Positions 16,595 to 25,697 are shown, numbered from the stretch's first letter. The stretch is DNA of 64,000 nt from an uncultured Anaerolineae bacterium (GCA_903838415.1 CAILYI010000109.1:1-64000); one strand, 5' to 3'. The notes: a model not told the origin generated them from the sequence alone. Program-made: numbers and translations.

Positions 16595-17317
16595 ATGGCA
16601 GAAGAACTCGACCGTCGCCGCATTCTGGTGGTTGATGATGAAGAACGGATGGTGCGCTTTATCCGCCTGAACCTGGAACATGACGGGTTTCAGGTCAGTG
16701 AAGCCTTTAACGGCAAACAGGCTGTCCAGCGCCTGCGCGATGTAAACCCCGATTTAATCTTGCTGGACATCATGATGCCCGACCTGGATGGTTTTGAAGT
16801 GCTGGAAATGGTGCGCGAAATCAGCAACGTCCCGGTCATCATGCTGACCGCCAAAGGCGAAGAAGATGATCGTGTGCGCGGGTTGGAAAAAGGCGCGGAC
16901 GACTACGTCACCAAACCCTTCAGCCCGCGGGAACTGGTCAGCCGGGTGCGCGCCGTTTTGCGGCGCACCGAAGGCGCAACCGGTTCAATGCACGGCCTGA
17001 TCGAAGTGGATGAGCGTCTGAAAATCGACTTTGACCGCCGCGAAGTGTGGCTGGAAGGCAAAATTGTCAAGCTGCGCCCCACCGAATATCGCTTGCTGTT
17101 CCATTTGGTGCAAAACGCGGGCTGGGTAGTTTCACATGACCAGCTTTTGGCAAAAGTCTGGGGCTATGAATATCGCGACGAACCGCATTACGTCCGGCTT
17201 TATATCAATTACCTGCGCCAGAAATTGGAAAAAGACGCCGCCAACCCGATCTACATCCTGACAGAACGCGGAGTTGGCTACCGTTTTGTCGATTTCAGAC
17301 GGCAAGGAAAAGAATAA
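16595..17317 (+). CDS. OmpR/PhoB-type response regulator
   Basis: 240 residues: receiver (8-122) with D14-D15, phospho-acceptor D58 ([13 protein letters not shown]), the T in MLTAKG and the lysine in YVTKPF; then a winged-helix DNA-binding domain with LRPTEYRLL and a terminal RGVGYRF. No histidine kinase lies nearby. As the last gene of the kinase-phosphatase-FHA operon, it could receive phosphate from a distant histidine kinase or be modified by the Ser/Thr kinase. A terminator follows. Confidence 0.94.
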   Translation: MAEELDRRRILVVDDEERMVRFIRLNLEHDGFQVSEAFNGKQAVQRLRDVNPDLILLDIMMPDLDGFEVLEMVREISNVPVIMLTAKGEEDDRVRGLEKGADDYVTKPFSPRELVSRVRAVLRRTEGATGSMHGLIEVDERLKIDFDRREVWLEGKIVKLRPTEYRLLFHLVQNAGWVVSHDQLLAKVWGYEYRDEPHYVRLYINYLRQKLEKDAANPIYILTERGVGYRFVDFRRQGKE

Positions 17318-17355
17318 GCATTTTCGACCGCAAGCGCTGAAATTTAGCTTACCAG

Positions 17356-17388
17356 GAGAGAACGGCGTTCGCCGTCCTCTCTTTTTTT
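17356..17388 (+). terminator. terminator of the kinase/FHA operon
   Basis: GAGAGAACGGCG pairs with CGCCGTCCTCTC across a short TT loop with one mismatch, followed by seven T. Confidence 0.85.
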
Positions 17389-17392
17389 CCCC

Positions 17393-17421
17393 TTGTCACC
17401 AACTCATCTCTCGGCTATACT
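17393..17421 (+). promoter_or_regulatory. sigma70-type promoter of the LuxR-type regulator
   Basis: TTGTCA at 17393-17398, a 17-base spacer and TATACT at 17416-17421, starting five bases after the preceding T run. The predicted leader is about 20 bases and contains GGAGGAG. Confidence 0.8.
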
Positions 17422-17449
17422 CTTAATTCATCCGGAGGAGAGTATAAAT

Positions 17450-18109
17450 ATGTCAAAACAGCGTATCCTGCTGGTGGACGATCATGAAGTTGTGCGTCTC
17501 GGACTGAAAGCTTTATTGGAACGTCATCCCAATTTTGAAGTGGTTGGCGAAGCCGGGTCGGCACGCGAAGCACTGGAACAGGTAGCCACCCTGCAACCAG
17601 ACGTGGTGGTGATGGATATCCGTCTACCAGGAACATCGGGCATTGAAGCCTGTGAAGAAATCGTGCAACACTTTCCAGATACCAAAGTAATCATGCTTAC
17701 CTCCTACGCGGAAGATGAAATGCTCTTTTCTGCCATCCGCGCGGGAGCCTCGGGTTACATCCTGAAACAGATCGGCGGCGAGGACCTTGTGCGCGCCCTC
17801 GAAGCCGTCGGGCGTGGAGAAGCTCTGCTCGACCCGGCAGTCACCCAGCGTGTCTTTCAGGAAGTGCGCAAAGCTGTCAAGGAAGAAGAAGCCTCCGCTT
17901 TTGCCCATCTCAGTCAGCAGGAAAAACACGTTCTGCTGCTGGTTTCCGAAGGGAAAACCAATCGCGAAATCGCCAAGGCGCTGTTTTTGGGAGAAGGCAC
18001 GGTGCGCAACTACGTCAGCAGTATTCTCTCCAAGTTGGGGGTGAACAACCGCGCTGAAGCCGCCGCCTACGCCGTAGAACACAACCTGAAAGAGTACATC
18101 CAAAATTGA
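17450..18109 (+). CDS. NarL/FixJ-type response regulator
   Basis: 219 residues. Receiver with D10-D11, phospho-acceptor D56 (VVVMDIRLP), MLTSYA and the lysine in YILKQ; C-terminal LuxR HTH with LSQQEKHVL and a GTVRNYVSS recognition helix. The ATG at 17450 has GGAGGAG ten bases upstream; an upstream in-frame ATG lies inside the promoter and is rejected. It has its own promoter and terminator, so it is separate from the preceding operon. No kinase is adjacent, making it an orphan regulator. Confidence 0.94.
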   Translation: MSKQRILLVDDHEVVRLGLKALLERHPNFEVVGEAGSAREALEQVATLQPDVVVMDIRLPGTSGIEACEEIVQHFPDTKVIMLTSYAEDEMLFSAIRAGASGYILKQIGGEDLVRALEAVGRGEALLDPAVTQRVFQEVRKAVKEEEASAFAHLSQQEKHVLLLVSEGKTNREIAKALFLGEGTVRNYVSSILSKLGVNNRAEAAAYAVEHNLKEYIQN

Positions 18110-18114
18110 GCAGG

Positions 18115-18142
18115 AGTGCGGACTTTCAAGTCCGCACTTTTT
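18115..18142 (+). terminator. terminator after the LuxR-type regulator
   Basis: AGTGCGGACTT, loop TC, AAGTCCGCACT, then TTTTATT. The T tract ends about five bases before the next start codon. Confidence 0.85.
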
Positions 18143-18146
18143 ATTG

Positions 18147-18728
18147 ATGGACACAAATATCCAACTCACCGACGGATTAATCACGCTGCGCCCGCCCTGC
18201 CCCGCGGATGTGCCCGACATTCACCTGGCGGTTCAAGAATCGCTGGCGGAATTGAGTCAGTGGATGGATTGGGCCACCCCCAACTACAATGAACATTCCA
18301 TCCGGCGCTGGCTGGAGCATGTGACGCTGGCCTGGGAACATTCCAGCGGATTTCAGTTCGCCATTACCGACTCGGCCACTGGACAATATCTCGGCAACTG
18401 TGGCGTGGATGGAATCGACGAAAGACTCCGCAGTTGCAACATCGGCTATTGGGTGCGCACCGGCCGTACCGGACAGGGTATCGCCAGCCGGGCAACCCGC
18501 CTGGCGGCGAGATTCGCCTTCGAAACCATGAAACTCGTCCGCGCAGAAATTAGCATAGCAACCGGAAATACCGCCAGTCAGCGCGCCGCTCAAAAGGCGG
18601 GCGCACATTTCGAGAGCATCCAACCCAATCGTTGCGTGGTGCGACTCGCAGTGTATGATGCCGTGATTTATGCGCTCACTCCGGAAGACCTTGGTCCGAC
18701 AGCGTCTCAGCATAGAATCGGCAATTAG
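18147..18728 (+). CDS. GNAT acetyltransferase, RimJ/RimL-like
   Basis: 193 residues of the Acetyltransf_3 type. The acetyl-CoA loop is TGQGIASRATR around residue 110, the beta-4 strand is IGYWVRTG, and the family motif N-x-x-S-x-x-x-A-x-K-A-G (GNTASQRAAQKAG) follows. The N-terminal LRPP segment is typical of enzymes that acetylate protein N-termini or small molecules. The ATG at 18147 follows a terminator hairpin closely, with no clear ribosome-binding site; a TTG three bases earlier is possible. The substrate is unknown. Confidence 0.88.
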   Translation: MDTNIQLTDGLITLRPPCPADVPDIHLAVQESLAELSQWMDWATPNYNEHSIRRWLEHVTLAWEHSSGFQFAITDSATGQYLGNCGVDGIDERLRSCNIGYWVRTGRTGQGIASRATRLAARFAFETMKLVRAEISIATGNTASQRAAQKAGAHFESIQPNRCVVRLAVYDAVIYALTPEDLGPTASQHRIGN

Positions 18729-18865
18729 CGCAGAAGCCAGGCGGCGGGGCGTAAATCCGCCGCGCCCAACGAAATGGGAAGAAGTATCAGCCAGAAAAAT
18801 GAGGGATATGGCGTCAGCTTGACAGCTGCCGCGCGGTTTTTTCCAAAAGACGATAAAATATTGCC

Positions 18866-20647
18866 ATGAAAAGAATCTCCTTTGCCCGGCTCATCACCGC
18901 GCTGACCGGCGCGGTGATTGGGTTTTATGTGCCGTACCACGTCAACAGCACCTTCCCAGTGGTGGGTTGGGATCATAAATATTATTTCACGCGCCTGATT
19001 GACACGCACCTGCATTTTCGTATCAATGGATTGAGCATTCAGTGGTACACGCCCAGTTTTGGCGGCGGCCTGCCCGCTTTCGCGCACCCGCTCAACTCAC
19101 AGTTTTCGCTGCCGCAACTGCTGGCGCTGATGATCAATCCCTGGACAGCCGTTCTGCTTTCCTATTTTGTGTACACCGTGATCGGTTACTGTGCGGCGTA
19201 TGTTTTTTTGCGCCGTTCGCTCAGTCTGCATTGGACGGCCAGCACCCTGGGCGCGGCGCTTTTTAGCGCCAACGGTTTTTACCTGGAGCACCTGGCCAAC
19301 GGACATTTCAATTTTCAGGCTTTTCCGCTGCTGCCGGTCTTTTTGGCGATTCTGCTCAGCTCCAGCCTGCCCATTCCAAGCGCCGCGGCCCTGATTGGGC
19401 TGACCAGCGCCGTTTTTATTTATTCTGCCAGCACCTACCCAACAGTTTTTACAATCCTGGCGCTGCTGATGTGCCTGCCACTGGCGTATCTCATCCGGCC
19501 GAGCGCGTTCAACTGGCCGCGCATTGCCAAAATCCTGCTGTTCGGCGGGCTGCTGGCCTTGACAATCAATCTCTGCAAACTGTATGCGGTCAACTCGTTC
19601 ATGCGTTTTTTCCCGCGCGTCATGGCCGATCGTTACGACGTTCCCTTATTGACGGCGCCGCTGGGGCTTTTCCTGCAATTGTTCGGCGTGATGGGTTTCG
19701 CGCCCATTTTTGCATTTACTGGCATAAAAATGACCTTGATTCGCAGCCTGCTCCAGGCTTACACCGGTTCAGCGGTGGGTTTATGGGAACTCGACCTGGC
19801 GATGAGTCCCGTTATTTGGGTTTTACTGGGCGGCGGGCTGATCTCGCTATTCTGGAAAATCGCCACCCAACGCCTCGCTGTTTTTCCGCGTCGAAAGAGT
19901 TTTTGGCTGGCTGTGGGGTTGTTGCTCCTGGCGGTTGAGATTTCGCTTGAATTTACCTTTGCGCGCGGATGGATTTACCCAACCCTGAGGGAATTACCGT
20001 TTTTACAAGCGCTGCACGTTAATCCACGCTTTGGCTCGGCATTCATTATGCCGCTGGCAATCCTTGGAGCTTTCATCTTCTCGCGCTGGTCCGCCACATG
20101 GACGGAAAAACGGATTCTGGTAACTTTTCTGCCGCTCAATTTACTGGTTCTAGCCTCGCTGGGAGCGTATCTGCTTATTCCGCTGGAGACTTTGCAACAG
20201 CGCAACTACGATATCAGCGGCCTGCTGACGATCTACCAGCGCATTAATCAGGGCGAGACCTTTCCGATCGAAAACATCGGCGATGTCACCGATCAGCGCG
20301 TCTTTGACCAACAGACCAGCAATCTCAAGCCGTATGACACGCTCTTCGGTTACAAACAGGGGAATTTTAAACCGCAGGTGATTCCCGGCTCGGCGCGCGA
20401 AGTGCGGGATGGCGCTTTCAACATGACCGATCCCACCGGGCTGATCTATCCCGAAGCCAATCACTCAACCCCCTGGAGCCGCATCCCCGAAAGTGAGCGC
20501 GCCCAACTGGAAGATTTTCTGGCCCACCGCCAACCTGATTGGAATCTTTCAATCGGGCAAAAAATTGCCAACGGCATCTCGCTGACAGCGTTGTTCGCCA
20601 ATTTGGGATTGCTGGCTTACGGCTTGACAAGACGAAAAAGAGCCTGA
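18866..20647 (+). CDS. large polytopic membrane protein, GT-C/YfhO-like
   Basis: 593 residues with about 11-13 hydrophobic segments. The first loop carries a GWDHKYYFTRLI acidic-aromatic patch and a GLPAFAHPLNSQFSLPQ segment, as in GT-C-type glycosyltransferases and YfhO proteins, where an early extracytoplasmic Asp is catalytic. A soluble region of about 120 residues lies near the C-terminus, before the last helix. It may transfer sugars from a lipid carrier, but no specific family is certain. There is no ribosome-binding site; TAAAAT at 18854-18859 sits six bases before the ATG, which suggests a leaderless transcript. It ends at a bidirectional terminator. Confidence 0.8.
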   Translation: MKRISFARLITALTGAVIGFYVPYHVNSTFPVVGWDHKYYFTRLIDTHLHFRINGLSIQWYTPSFGGGLPAFAHPLNSQFSLPQLLALMINPWTAVLLSYFVYTVIGYCAAYVFLRRSLSLHWTASTLGAALFSANGFYLEHLANGHFNFQAFPLLPVFLAILLSSSLPIPSAAALIGLTSAVFIYSASTYPTVFTILALLMCLPLAYLIRPSAFNWPRIAKILLFGGLLALTINLCKLYAVNSFMRFFPRVMADRYDVPLLTAPLGLFLQLFGVMGFAPIFAFTGIKMTLIRSLLQAYTGSAVGLWELDLAMSPVIWVLLGGGLISLFWKIATQRLAVFPRRKSFWLAVGLLLLAVEISLEFTFARGWIYPTLRELPFLQALHVNPRFGSAFIMPLAILGAFIFSRWSATWTEKRILVTFLPLNLLVLASLGAYLLIPLETLQQRNYDISGLLTIYQRINQGETFPIENIGDVTDQRVFDQQTSNLKPYDTLFGYKQGNFKPQVIPGSAREVRDGAFNMTDPTGLIYPEANHSTPWSRIPESERAQLEDFLAHRQPDWNLSIGQKIANGISLTALFANLGLLAYGLTRRKRA

Positions 20648-20668
20648 AATCGGGCTCTTTTTCGTCTT
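20629..20668. terminator. bidirectional terminator between convergent genes
   Basis: AAGACGAAAAAGAGCC pairs perfectly with GGCTCTTTTTCGTCTT across an eight-base loop. It overlaps the C-terminal codons and stop of the plus-strand gene and the stop of the minus-strand gene, giving T-rich ends for both. Confidence 0.85.
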
Positions 20669-21515
20669 ACTCTCCGCTGACTTCCTGCCAGACTTTTTTC
20701 ATATACAGCGCATCTTCTTCCATGATGGGGCTTTCGCACAGGATGCGCCCACCAGCCTTGATATCGTTCAGCGCCCGGAATAAATCCTGCAACTTCAGGT
20801 CTGACTCTGCCACGGGCAGGTGGTTTTTCTCGCCTTTGGGGCCATATTCGATGCCCGAAAGGTGGATGTGTAAACGCTTGAGCGCAGATTCGCCCAATGC
20901 GTTGGCATACGCTGCCAGCCGCGCGGACCATTCATCGTAGGAATTCATCGTCCCGTCGCCGGGGCGGGCATGCAGATGGGCAAAATCGATGCAGGGCAGT
21001 ACGCCCTGAATGGATTTTGCCATCTCGAGCGTATCTTCCAGCGAGCCGAGCATGGCACTTTTGCCCATCGTCTCGGGCCTCAGCGTGACCGGATTCCCGG
21101 CGGAGCGCAGTTCATCCACGCAGCCCGCGAGACGGGGCAGCGCCACTTTCAACACGTCGGCCGCAGGTCTTTCGAAATAGGAGCCGGGGTGGAAAATAAT
21201 ATCCGTCGCCCCGGCCAGGTTGCCATAGTGGGCCGCATCCATCAGCCGCTGACGACTTTTGGGCCATTCTTCATCATCAGCATTCAGGTTGATGAAATAA
21301 GGCGCGTGAACACTGACAGCCACATCCGCGTTGCTGGCGGTCTGCTGGATGAGTGCGCAGGTTTCGACAGAGACTCGCACAGCCTGCACCCAGCCCAATT
21401 CCAGCGCATTCAGGCCAATCGACTGGCTGAATTGAATCGAACCGACGGAGCCGCCGGGCTTTTTGGGCGTTCCGGTGGGAGAACCCACCGTCCCAAAGCG
21501 AAATGACAAAGGCAT
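20667..21515 (-). CDS. endonuclease IV-like TIM-barrel protein
   Basis: 282 residues of the AP endonuclease 2 / xylose isomerase-like barrel. Metal ligands follow the endonuclease IV order: H in VSVHAPYF, H in IIFHPGSYF, E in LRPETMG, D and H in CIDFAHLHAR, H in LHIHLSG and E in ILCESPIMEED. Length and motif order fit Nfo (deoxyribonuclease IV), which cuts at abasic sites; the ETMG and HLSG boxes differ somewhat from the E. coli enzyme, so a sugar isomerase role cannot be excluded. The ATG has AGGAG eight bases before it. It stands at the 3' end of the dgkA-ybeY-pgpH run. Confidence 0.82.
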   Translation of the reverse strand: MPLSFRFGTVGSPTGTPKKPGGSVGSIQFSQSIGLNALELGWVQAVRVSVETCALIQQTASNADVAVSVHAPYFINLNADDEEWPKSRQRLMDAAHYGNLAGATDIIFHPGSYFERPAADVLKVALPRLAGCVDELRSAGNPVTLRPETMGKSAMLGSLEDTLEMAKSIQGVLPCIDFAHLHARPGDGTMNSYDEWSARLAAYANALGESALKRLHIHLSGIEYGPKGEKNHLPVAESDLKLQDLFRALNDIKAGGRILCESPIMEEDALYMKKVWQEVSGE

Positions 21516-21542
21516 ATAAATCTCCTCGATGGAAGCGAATAT

Positions 21543-21917
21543 CTAATGGACGAGTTTCGCCCAGAGCGGCGGGCCGAGAATCAGCAACCCGACCAGGACA
21601 GCCGCGCCAGCCGCAATCAGGACAGCCGCTGCGCCCACATCCTTGCCCACTTTGGCGAGCGGATGATGAACCGGGCTGGCCAGATCGACAACGGCCTCGA
21701 TGGATGTATTCATAAATTCGGCGGCCCAGACCATCGCAATTGTCAGCACCAAAACGGCCCAATCGCGCAGTGGAATCACCAGCCAGGCCGCTAGAGCGAC
21801 GACAAAAATCGTCGCAACAGCATGAATCCAGGCGTTTTTCTCGTTGTGGATGACAAAGGCCCAGCCGCGAAAAGCGTGGCCGAAAGATGTAATGCGGGAC
21901 TTGATGAAATCTATCAT
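21543..21917 (-). CDS. dgkA: diacylglycerol/undecaprenol kinase
   Basis: 124-residue small membrane kinase of the DagK family. Signature segments are NEKNAWIH near residue 32 and AAEFMNTSIEAVVDL near 65-79, which carry the glutamates and asparagine that bind Mg-ATP. Three to four transmembrane helices are visible. In Gram-positive-like bacteria this enzyme usually phosphorylates undecaprenol for cell-wall lipid carrier recycling. The gene lies just after ybeY and pgpH, the same neighbourhood found in Firmicutes. Confidence 0.92.
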   Translation of the reverse strand: MIDFIKSRITSFGHAFRGWAFVIHNEKNAWIHAVATIFVVALAAWLVIPLRDWAVLVLTIAMVWAAEFMNTSIEAVVDLASPVHHPLAKVGKDVGAAAVLIAAGAAVLVGLLILGPPLWAKLVH

Positions 21918-21964
21918 GGAGGTTTTGACTCACTGGTTGAGCCGGAACACGAATTACTGGTCGG

Positions 21965-22420
21965 CTACTGTTCGCGTACTTGAATATCAGCCAAGCCCAG
22001 TTGGCCAAGAATCTCGGCCTGCGCCTGCCACATTTTGGCTTTTTCGTCCGCGGTGGCATGGTCATGACCCATCAGGTGCAGTACACCGTGGATGACCAGC
22101 AGTTGCACTTCGGCTTCCACCGTATGCCCAGCGGCTTTGGCCTGTTCGGCGGCACGCTCGACCGAGATGAGAATATCGCCCTGATAACGGGAGCCGGTTT
22201 CCGGGTCGATCTCGTCGGACGGGAAGGAAAGCACGTCGGTGGGAGCATCCACATTCATCCACTGGCGGTTCAGTTCGTGGAGTTGAGCGTCATCGCTCAG
22301 CACAATTGTCAGATCGACGCCAGCGGCGGATTGATGTTTTAGCGCCAGGCTGGCGGCATTTTCCGCCAAATCGGCGTCAATATCGGGGGTCAGGTTTTCG
22401 ATTTTTTCCAGGAAGATCAT
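21965..22420 (-). CDS. ybeY: endoribonuclease YbeY
   Basis: 151 residues. The zinc-binding motif of the UPF0054 family is intact near residue 110: H-G-V-L-H-L-M-G-H-D-H. The central strand contains NVDAPTDVLSFP, also diagnostic. YbeY takes part in 16S rRNA 3' maturation and ribosome quality control. Its ATGA start overlaps the end of pgpH by four bases, so translation is coupled. Confidence 0.96.
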   Translation of the reverse strand: MIFLEKIENLTPDIDADLAENAASLALKHQSAAGVDLTIVLSDDAQLHELNRQWMNVDAPTDVLSFPSDEIDPETGSRYQGDILISVERAAEQAKAAGHTVEAEVQLLVIHGVLHLMGHDHATADEKAKMWQAQAEILGQLGLADIQVREQ

Positions 22421-24552
22421 TTTTTCTCCGCTTTGGCCGGGATGGGCGTGGTGGGACTATCGGGTGAAACGGAAGCCTCAGCCGCAGGATACGCAATGCG
22501 AGGGTGGTAAAGTCCGGACAGGGTGGTGACAAAAGCGTCAGTGATGACTGTCAAATCCTTCAGCGTGAATCGCGTATCAGCCAGCTGTCCATCTTTTTGA
22601 CAGGCGTCGATCGCTTTTTGCACCACTGCGCGGATGTCATCTTCGTTGCGCGGGCGCTCGGAGCGTGTGCGGGCTTCGACATTGTCGGCCAGCATTAACA
22701 GCGCCGTTTCGCGTGAGCGCGGACGCGGACCGGGGTAGCGGAATAGGGACGAGTCGACCTTCGACAGATCGCCACCCGCTTCACGAACCGCGCGGTTGTA
22801 ATGGTAGCGCGCCAACAGCGTGCCGTGATGTTCCAGCATAAAATCGGTGATGCGGCGCGGTAGGCGGTACCTACGCGCCAGCACAACGCCATCCGTCACA
22901 TGGCGAATGACGCCCGCCGCGGCGGTCGCGGCAGCCACGTCGTCATGCGGGTTCAAATTGCTCTGAAGCTGATTTTCGATGAAAAACGAGGGATTGGTGG
23001 CTTTGCCAACATCGTGATATAACGCGCCGACTCGCACCAGGAGACCATCCATGCCCAATTTTTCGGCGGCTTGCTCCACCAGGTTTGAGACCAGCAGGCT
23101 GTGCTGATAGGTTCCCGGGGCGTTACGCAGGAAAAATTGCAGCAAGGGCGCGTCGGGCCGGGAAATTTCCAGCAGTCGCAGGCTGGTTGTCAATCCCAAA
23201 AATTCAGCTAGCAGGTATTGGAGCAAAAGCGCCACGCTGGCCGAAGCCACCCCATTCAGCATGGATGCGCCCGCCAGGGATAAATATCCGACCCAATCCA
23301 AATTTCCAGCGGGCAGGCGATAGGCGGCAATGATGGCCATCCCGGTCACGGATGAGACGATGGCAGACCAGGCAAAAGAGCTGATGCGATGCGCTTTTCC
23401 CAGCGAAAGGATGCCGGTGAAAGAAACCATCAGGTAGAAAACGGTCAGATCGAGGGCATTGGGGAGGCCAAAGGCCACCAACAGGCTGATGGCGACCGAG
23501 AGAATCAGCGCTCCACCCGGGCCGAAGAGCGTAGCCAACAGCAGCCCAAACGCTGAAAGCGGGAAGACATACGGCAAAATGGCGCGGTTGGGAATAATCA
23601 GTCGCGCCAGGGAAAGAAACACAAGAAACAAAACAGCGATCAGAATCAGGCTGTGACTGTCGTTGTAAAAAACCGGGCGCCGACGATGGAAGTAAAAACC
23701 GAGGAAACTCATCACCGCGATGACCATGGCAGCGGTACCCACGTATTCGAGCAGCGGATTGCTGGGCCGCACCAATCCCAGGGTTTCCAGCGCTTCAAGA
23801 TCGGCAGCGCTGAGCACTTTTCCGCGCGGGACAACCGTTTCACCAGCGAGATAGGTCTGAGTGACCGGCTCAACCGATTGGCGGGCTGACTGACGGGCAG
23901 CCTCAGTCAGTTCAGGACTGAAAAGGCTGTTGGGAACTATGAACGGCGAAACCAATTCCACCACAATGGCGGTCTGGTCATCATTCAAGATATAGCTGAC
24001 CAGCGAGGGTACTCCGGCCTGCACTTCGGCGATATTTTCCTCGCGCACCGAGGCGCGCATGATTTGTTCCAGCACGCGCAAAGCATCCTGCTGGGCAGCG
24101 AACCAGCGCGAATCAGGAGCTAACAAAACAATCTCGATCGTTTTTTTGTCAAGACTGAGATCGGGCAAAGCCGCCAGTTCAGCGCTTTTCAATTCATAGG
24201 TCAAAGTGCTGTCGTTGCGCACATTGGCAATCGATTCCAAATTCGTGCGTAAACGCGAAATCTGTCGCCGGGCAATCGCCTGATCAGGCGCGGTATAGAC
24301 GGGCGCCACCGCGCGCTCGGCGGCGTCGCGCGCCAGGGTGGTGCGCACGTCGCTGATGTATTCCACATTGGAGGGAGCCTGCAAATCCTGCGGGGAGACC
24401 TGCCCGGCGCGCAGCGGCAAACTGGACGGGCGCAGGGAAAGCGGCAAGACCAGCGCGGCATACGTTGCCAGGCTGGTCAGTATGAGCAGGATGATTGCGA
24501 GCAGATCATAACGCTGAATCTGCCGCCACCAACGTACAGGTTCTGGATTCAC
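22417..24552 (-). CDS. pgpH: 7TM-HD phosphodiesterase, PgpH type
   Basis: 711 residues with the standard architecture: N-terminal helix (18-38), an extracytoplasmic 7TMR-HDED region (to about 270), seven transmembrane helices (about 275-480) and a cytosolic HD domain (about 500-680) with H-D of LYHDVGK and a later HH in EHHGTLL. PgpH proteins hydrolyse c-di-AMP to pApA. No c-di-AMP synthase is present in the window. The start is GTG at 24552, just after the yqeY stop. The tail (SPDSPTTPIPAKAEKK) is low complexity. Confidence 0.93.
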   Translation of the reverse strand: MNPEPVRWWRQIQRYDLLAIILLILTSLATYAALVLPLSLRPSSLPLRAGQVSPQDLQAPSNVEYISDVRTTLARDAAERAVAPVYTAPDQAIARRQISRLRTNLESIANVRNDSTLTYELKSAELAALPDLSLDKKTIEIVLLAPDSRWFAAQQDALRVLEQIMRASVREENIAEVQAGVPSLVSYILNDDQTAIVVELVSPFIVPNSLFSPELTEAARQSARQSVEPVTQTYLAGETVVPRGKVLSAADLEALETLGLVRPSNPLLEYVGTAAMVIAVMSFLGFYFHRRRPVFYNDSHSLILIAVLFLVFLSLARLIIPNRAILPYVFPLSAFGLLLATLFGPGGALILSVAISLLVAFGLPNALDLTVFYLMVSFTGILSLGKAHRISSFAWSAIVSSVTGMAIIAAYRLPAGNLDWVGYLSLAGASMLNGVASASVALLLQYLLAEFLGLTTSLRLLEISRPDAPLLQFFLRNAPGTYQHSLLVSNLVEQAAEKLGMDGLLVRVGALYHDVGKATNPSFFIENQLQSNLNPHDDVAAATAAAGVIRHVTDGVVLARRYRLPRRITDFMLEHHGTLLARYHYNRAVREAGGDLSKVDSSLFRYPGPRPRSRETALLMLADNVEARTRSERPRNEDDIRAVVQKAIDACQKDGQLADTRFTLKDLTVITDAFVTTLSGLYHPRIAYPAAEASVSPDSPTTPIPAKAEKK

Positions 24553-24555
24553 AAA

Positions 24556-25002
24556 TTATTTCTGCAGGAGCTCTCGCACCAGCGCGCTGACCTGGTCGCC
24601 GGGGGCGCGTCCCGCGATTTGGGGCAGCAGGGCTTTCATCACCTTGCCCATATCGGAGGCAGCGGCGGCGCCAGTTTCGACGATGGCGGCCTGCACCAGG
24701 GCGCGCAGTTCATCGTCGCTGAGACCCCGGGGCATGAAGACGTTTAAGACATCGATTTCGGCCTGGGAGGCTTCAGCCAGGTCAGCGCGATCGGCTTTTT
24801 TGGCTTCTTCAAGAGCTTCCTTGCGCAGTTTAATTTCCTTTTGCAGGATGGAAAGGACGGCGGACTCGTCCAGGCTGATGCGTTTATCCACTTCGACCTG
24901 TTTGATGGCGGCCAACACCATGCGGACGGTGCGTTTGCGCACTTCATCGCCGGATTTCATGGCTTCTTTTACAGCATTATTAAGTTGAGTTTTAGTGTCC
25001 AT
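24556..25002 (-). CDS. yqeY: GatB/YqeY domain protein
   Basis: 148 residues, full length for the YqeY family, with the helical N-terminal domain (VRKRTVRMVLAAIKQVEVDK) and the GatB C-terminal-like tail domain (MGKVMKALLPQIAGRAPG). Similar proteins aid tRNA-dependent amidation or tRNA handling, but the precise role is unclear. There is no ribosome-binding site; TATAAT lies seven bases before the ATG, so the mRNA is probably leaderless. The gene starts the yqeY-pgpH-ybeY-dgkA unit. Confidence 0.93.
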   Translation of the reverse strand: MDTKTQLNNAVKEAMKSGDEVRKRTVRMVLAAIKQVEVDKRISLDESAVLSILQKEIKLRKEALEEAKKADRADLAEASQAEIDVLNVFMPRGLSDDELRALVQAAIVETGAAAASDMGKVMKALLPQIAGRAPGDQVSALVRELLQK

Positions 25003-25009
25003 AACGTTG

Positions 25010-25015
25010 ATTATA
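25010..25015 (-). promoter_or_regulatory. -10 box of a leaderless yqeY promoter
   Basis: TATAAT on the minus strand, with seven bases (25003-25009) between it and the yqeY ATG. It overlaps the stop codon region of the upstream HET-C-like gene. No good -35 hexamer is seen. Confidence 0.55.
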
Positions 25016-25697
25016 ACCCTTCGGATTTATGATTCTGCATTTTCGTTTTTGGGTGGAAAATGGGGGAAGTTTCAAGCTGAAACAGCCTTCCCGTAAACTG
25101 CGCGGATTGCTGCGCTGTCAGTTTTTCTGCGATTAACCGGTATTCGAGGCTTGTCCGTTTAACGGCTGCGGCGTAAGCGAAGTCATAGTTGGGGCGGGAC
25201 GGATCGTCAATGTTCATCCAAGCGTGGGAATCGCGCGGGAGCAGTGGAATGACATAGGATTTGAGCGCCGGGATGAACGAGAGCGCTTCCAGCGGGTAAT
25301 AAAGTCGCCCGGAGTGCAGACGGGAGTCTTTTAAAAGCACGGCAAGCTGCGGGTCGGTCTCGCCCGGCTCCGCCTCAGGGTGTAGTTCCCGCCACAGTGC
25401 GATGTAATTGCTATGGGCGTAGAGGTCCTGGGCAGTGTGCGTCAGCCTGCCAAAAGATGCGCGCGCGGGCAAGGCATCACCGTGCTGAAGCGCATCCAGC
25501 GCGGAGCGGCGCATTTCGTCAATATAGGCATCCCCGGCGGCGAAAGCGCTGGCGTCGTAATGGAAATGGTCATAGCCAAACTGGTAGCGCATGGCATCCT
25601 GTCCCAAGTTGGCGACAATGACAGTTTCGAGCGCATCCGCAGCAAAGTACGGATTCAGCGCCTGGGCGGTAATTTCACGATGATGGATGGTTTTCAC
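25011..25697 (-). CDS. HET-C/phospholipase C-like zinc protein
   Basis: 228 residues. The central THTAQDLYAHSNYIALW segment is typical of HET-C-related and zinc-dependent phospholipase C folds, in which H and D side chains bind zinc. Other histidines lie in IHHREIT at the N-terminus, FGYDHFHYD and DSHAW. No signal peptide is present, which argues against secretion by Sec. The start overlaps the stop of the cyclase gene by four bases (ATGA), so it is translationally coupled to a cyclic nucleotide-producing enzyme. The substrate is unknown. Confidence 0.7.
   Translation of the reverse strand: MKTIHHREITAQALNPYFAADALETVIVANLGQDAMRYQFGYDHFHYDASAFAAGDAYIDEMRRSALDALQHGDALPARASFGRLTHTAQDLYAHSNYIALWRELHPEAEPGETDPQLAVLLKDSRLHSGRLYYPLEALSFIPALKSYVIPLLPRDSHAWMNIDDPSRPNYDFAYAAAVKRTSLEYRLIAEKLTAQQSAQFTGRLFQLETSPIFHPKTKMQNHKSEGL

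Noticed and set aside
18736-18766. GC-rich inverted repeat after the GNAT gene as a terminator
   Set aside because: GCGGCGG/CCGCCGC can pair, but no T tract follows.
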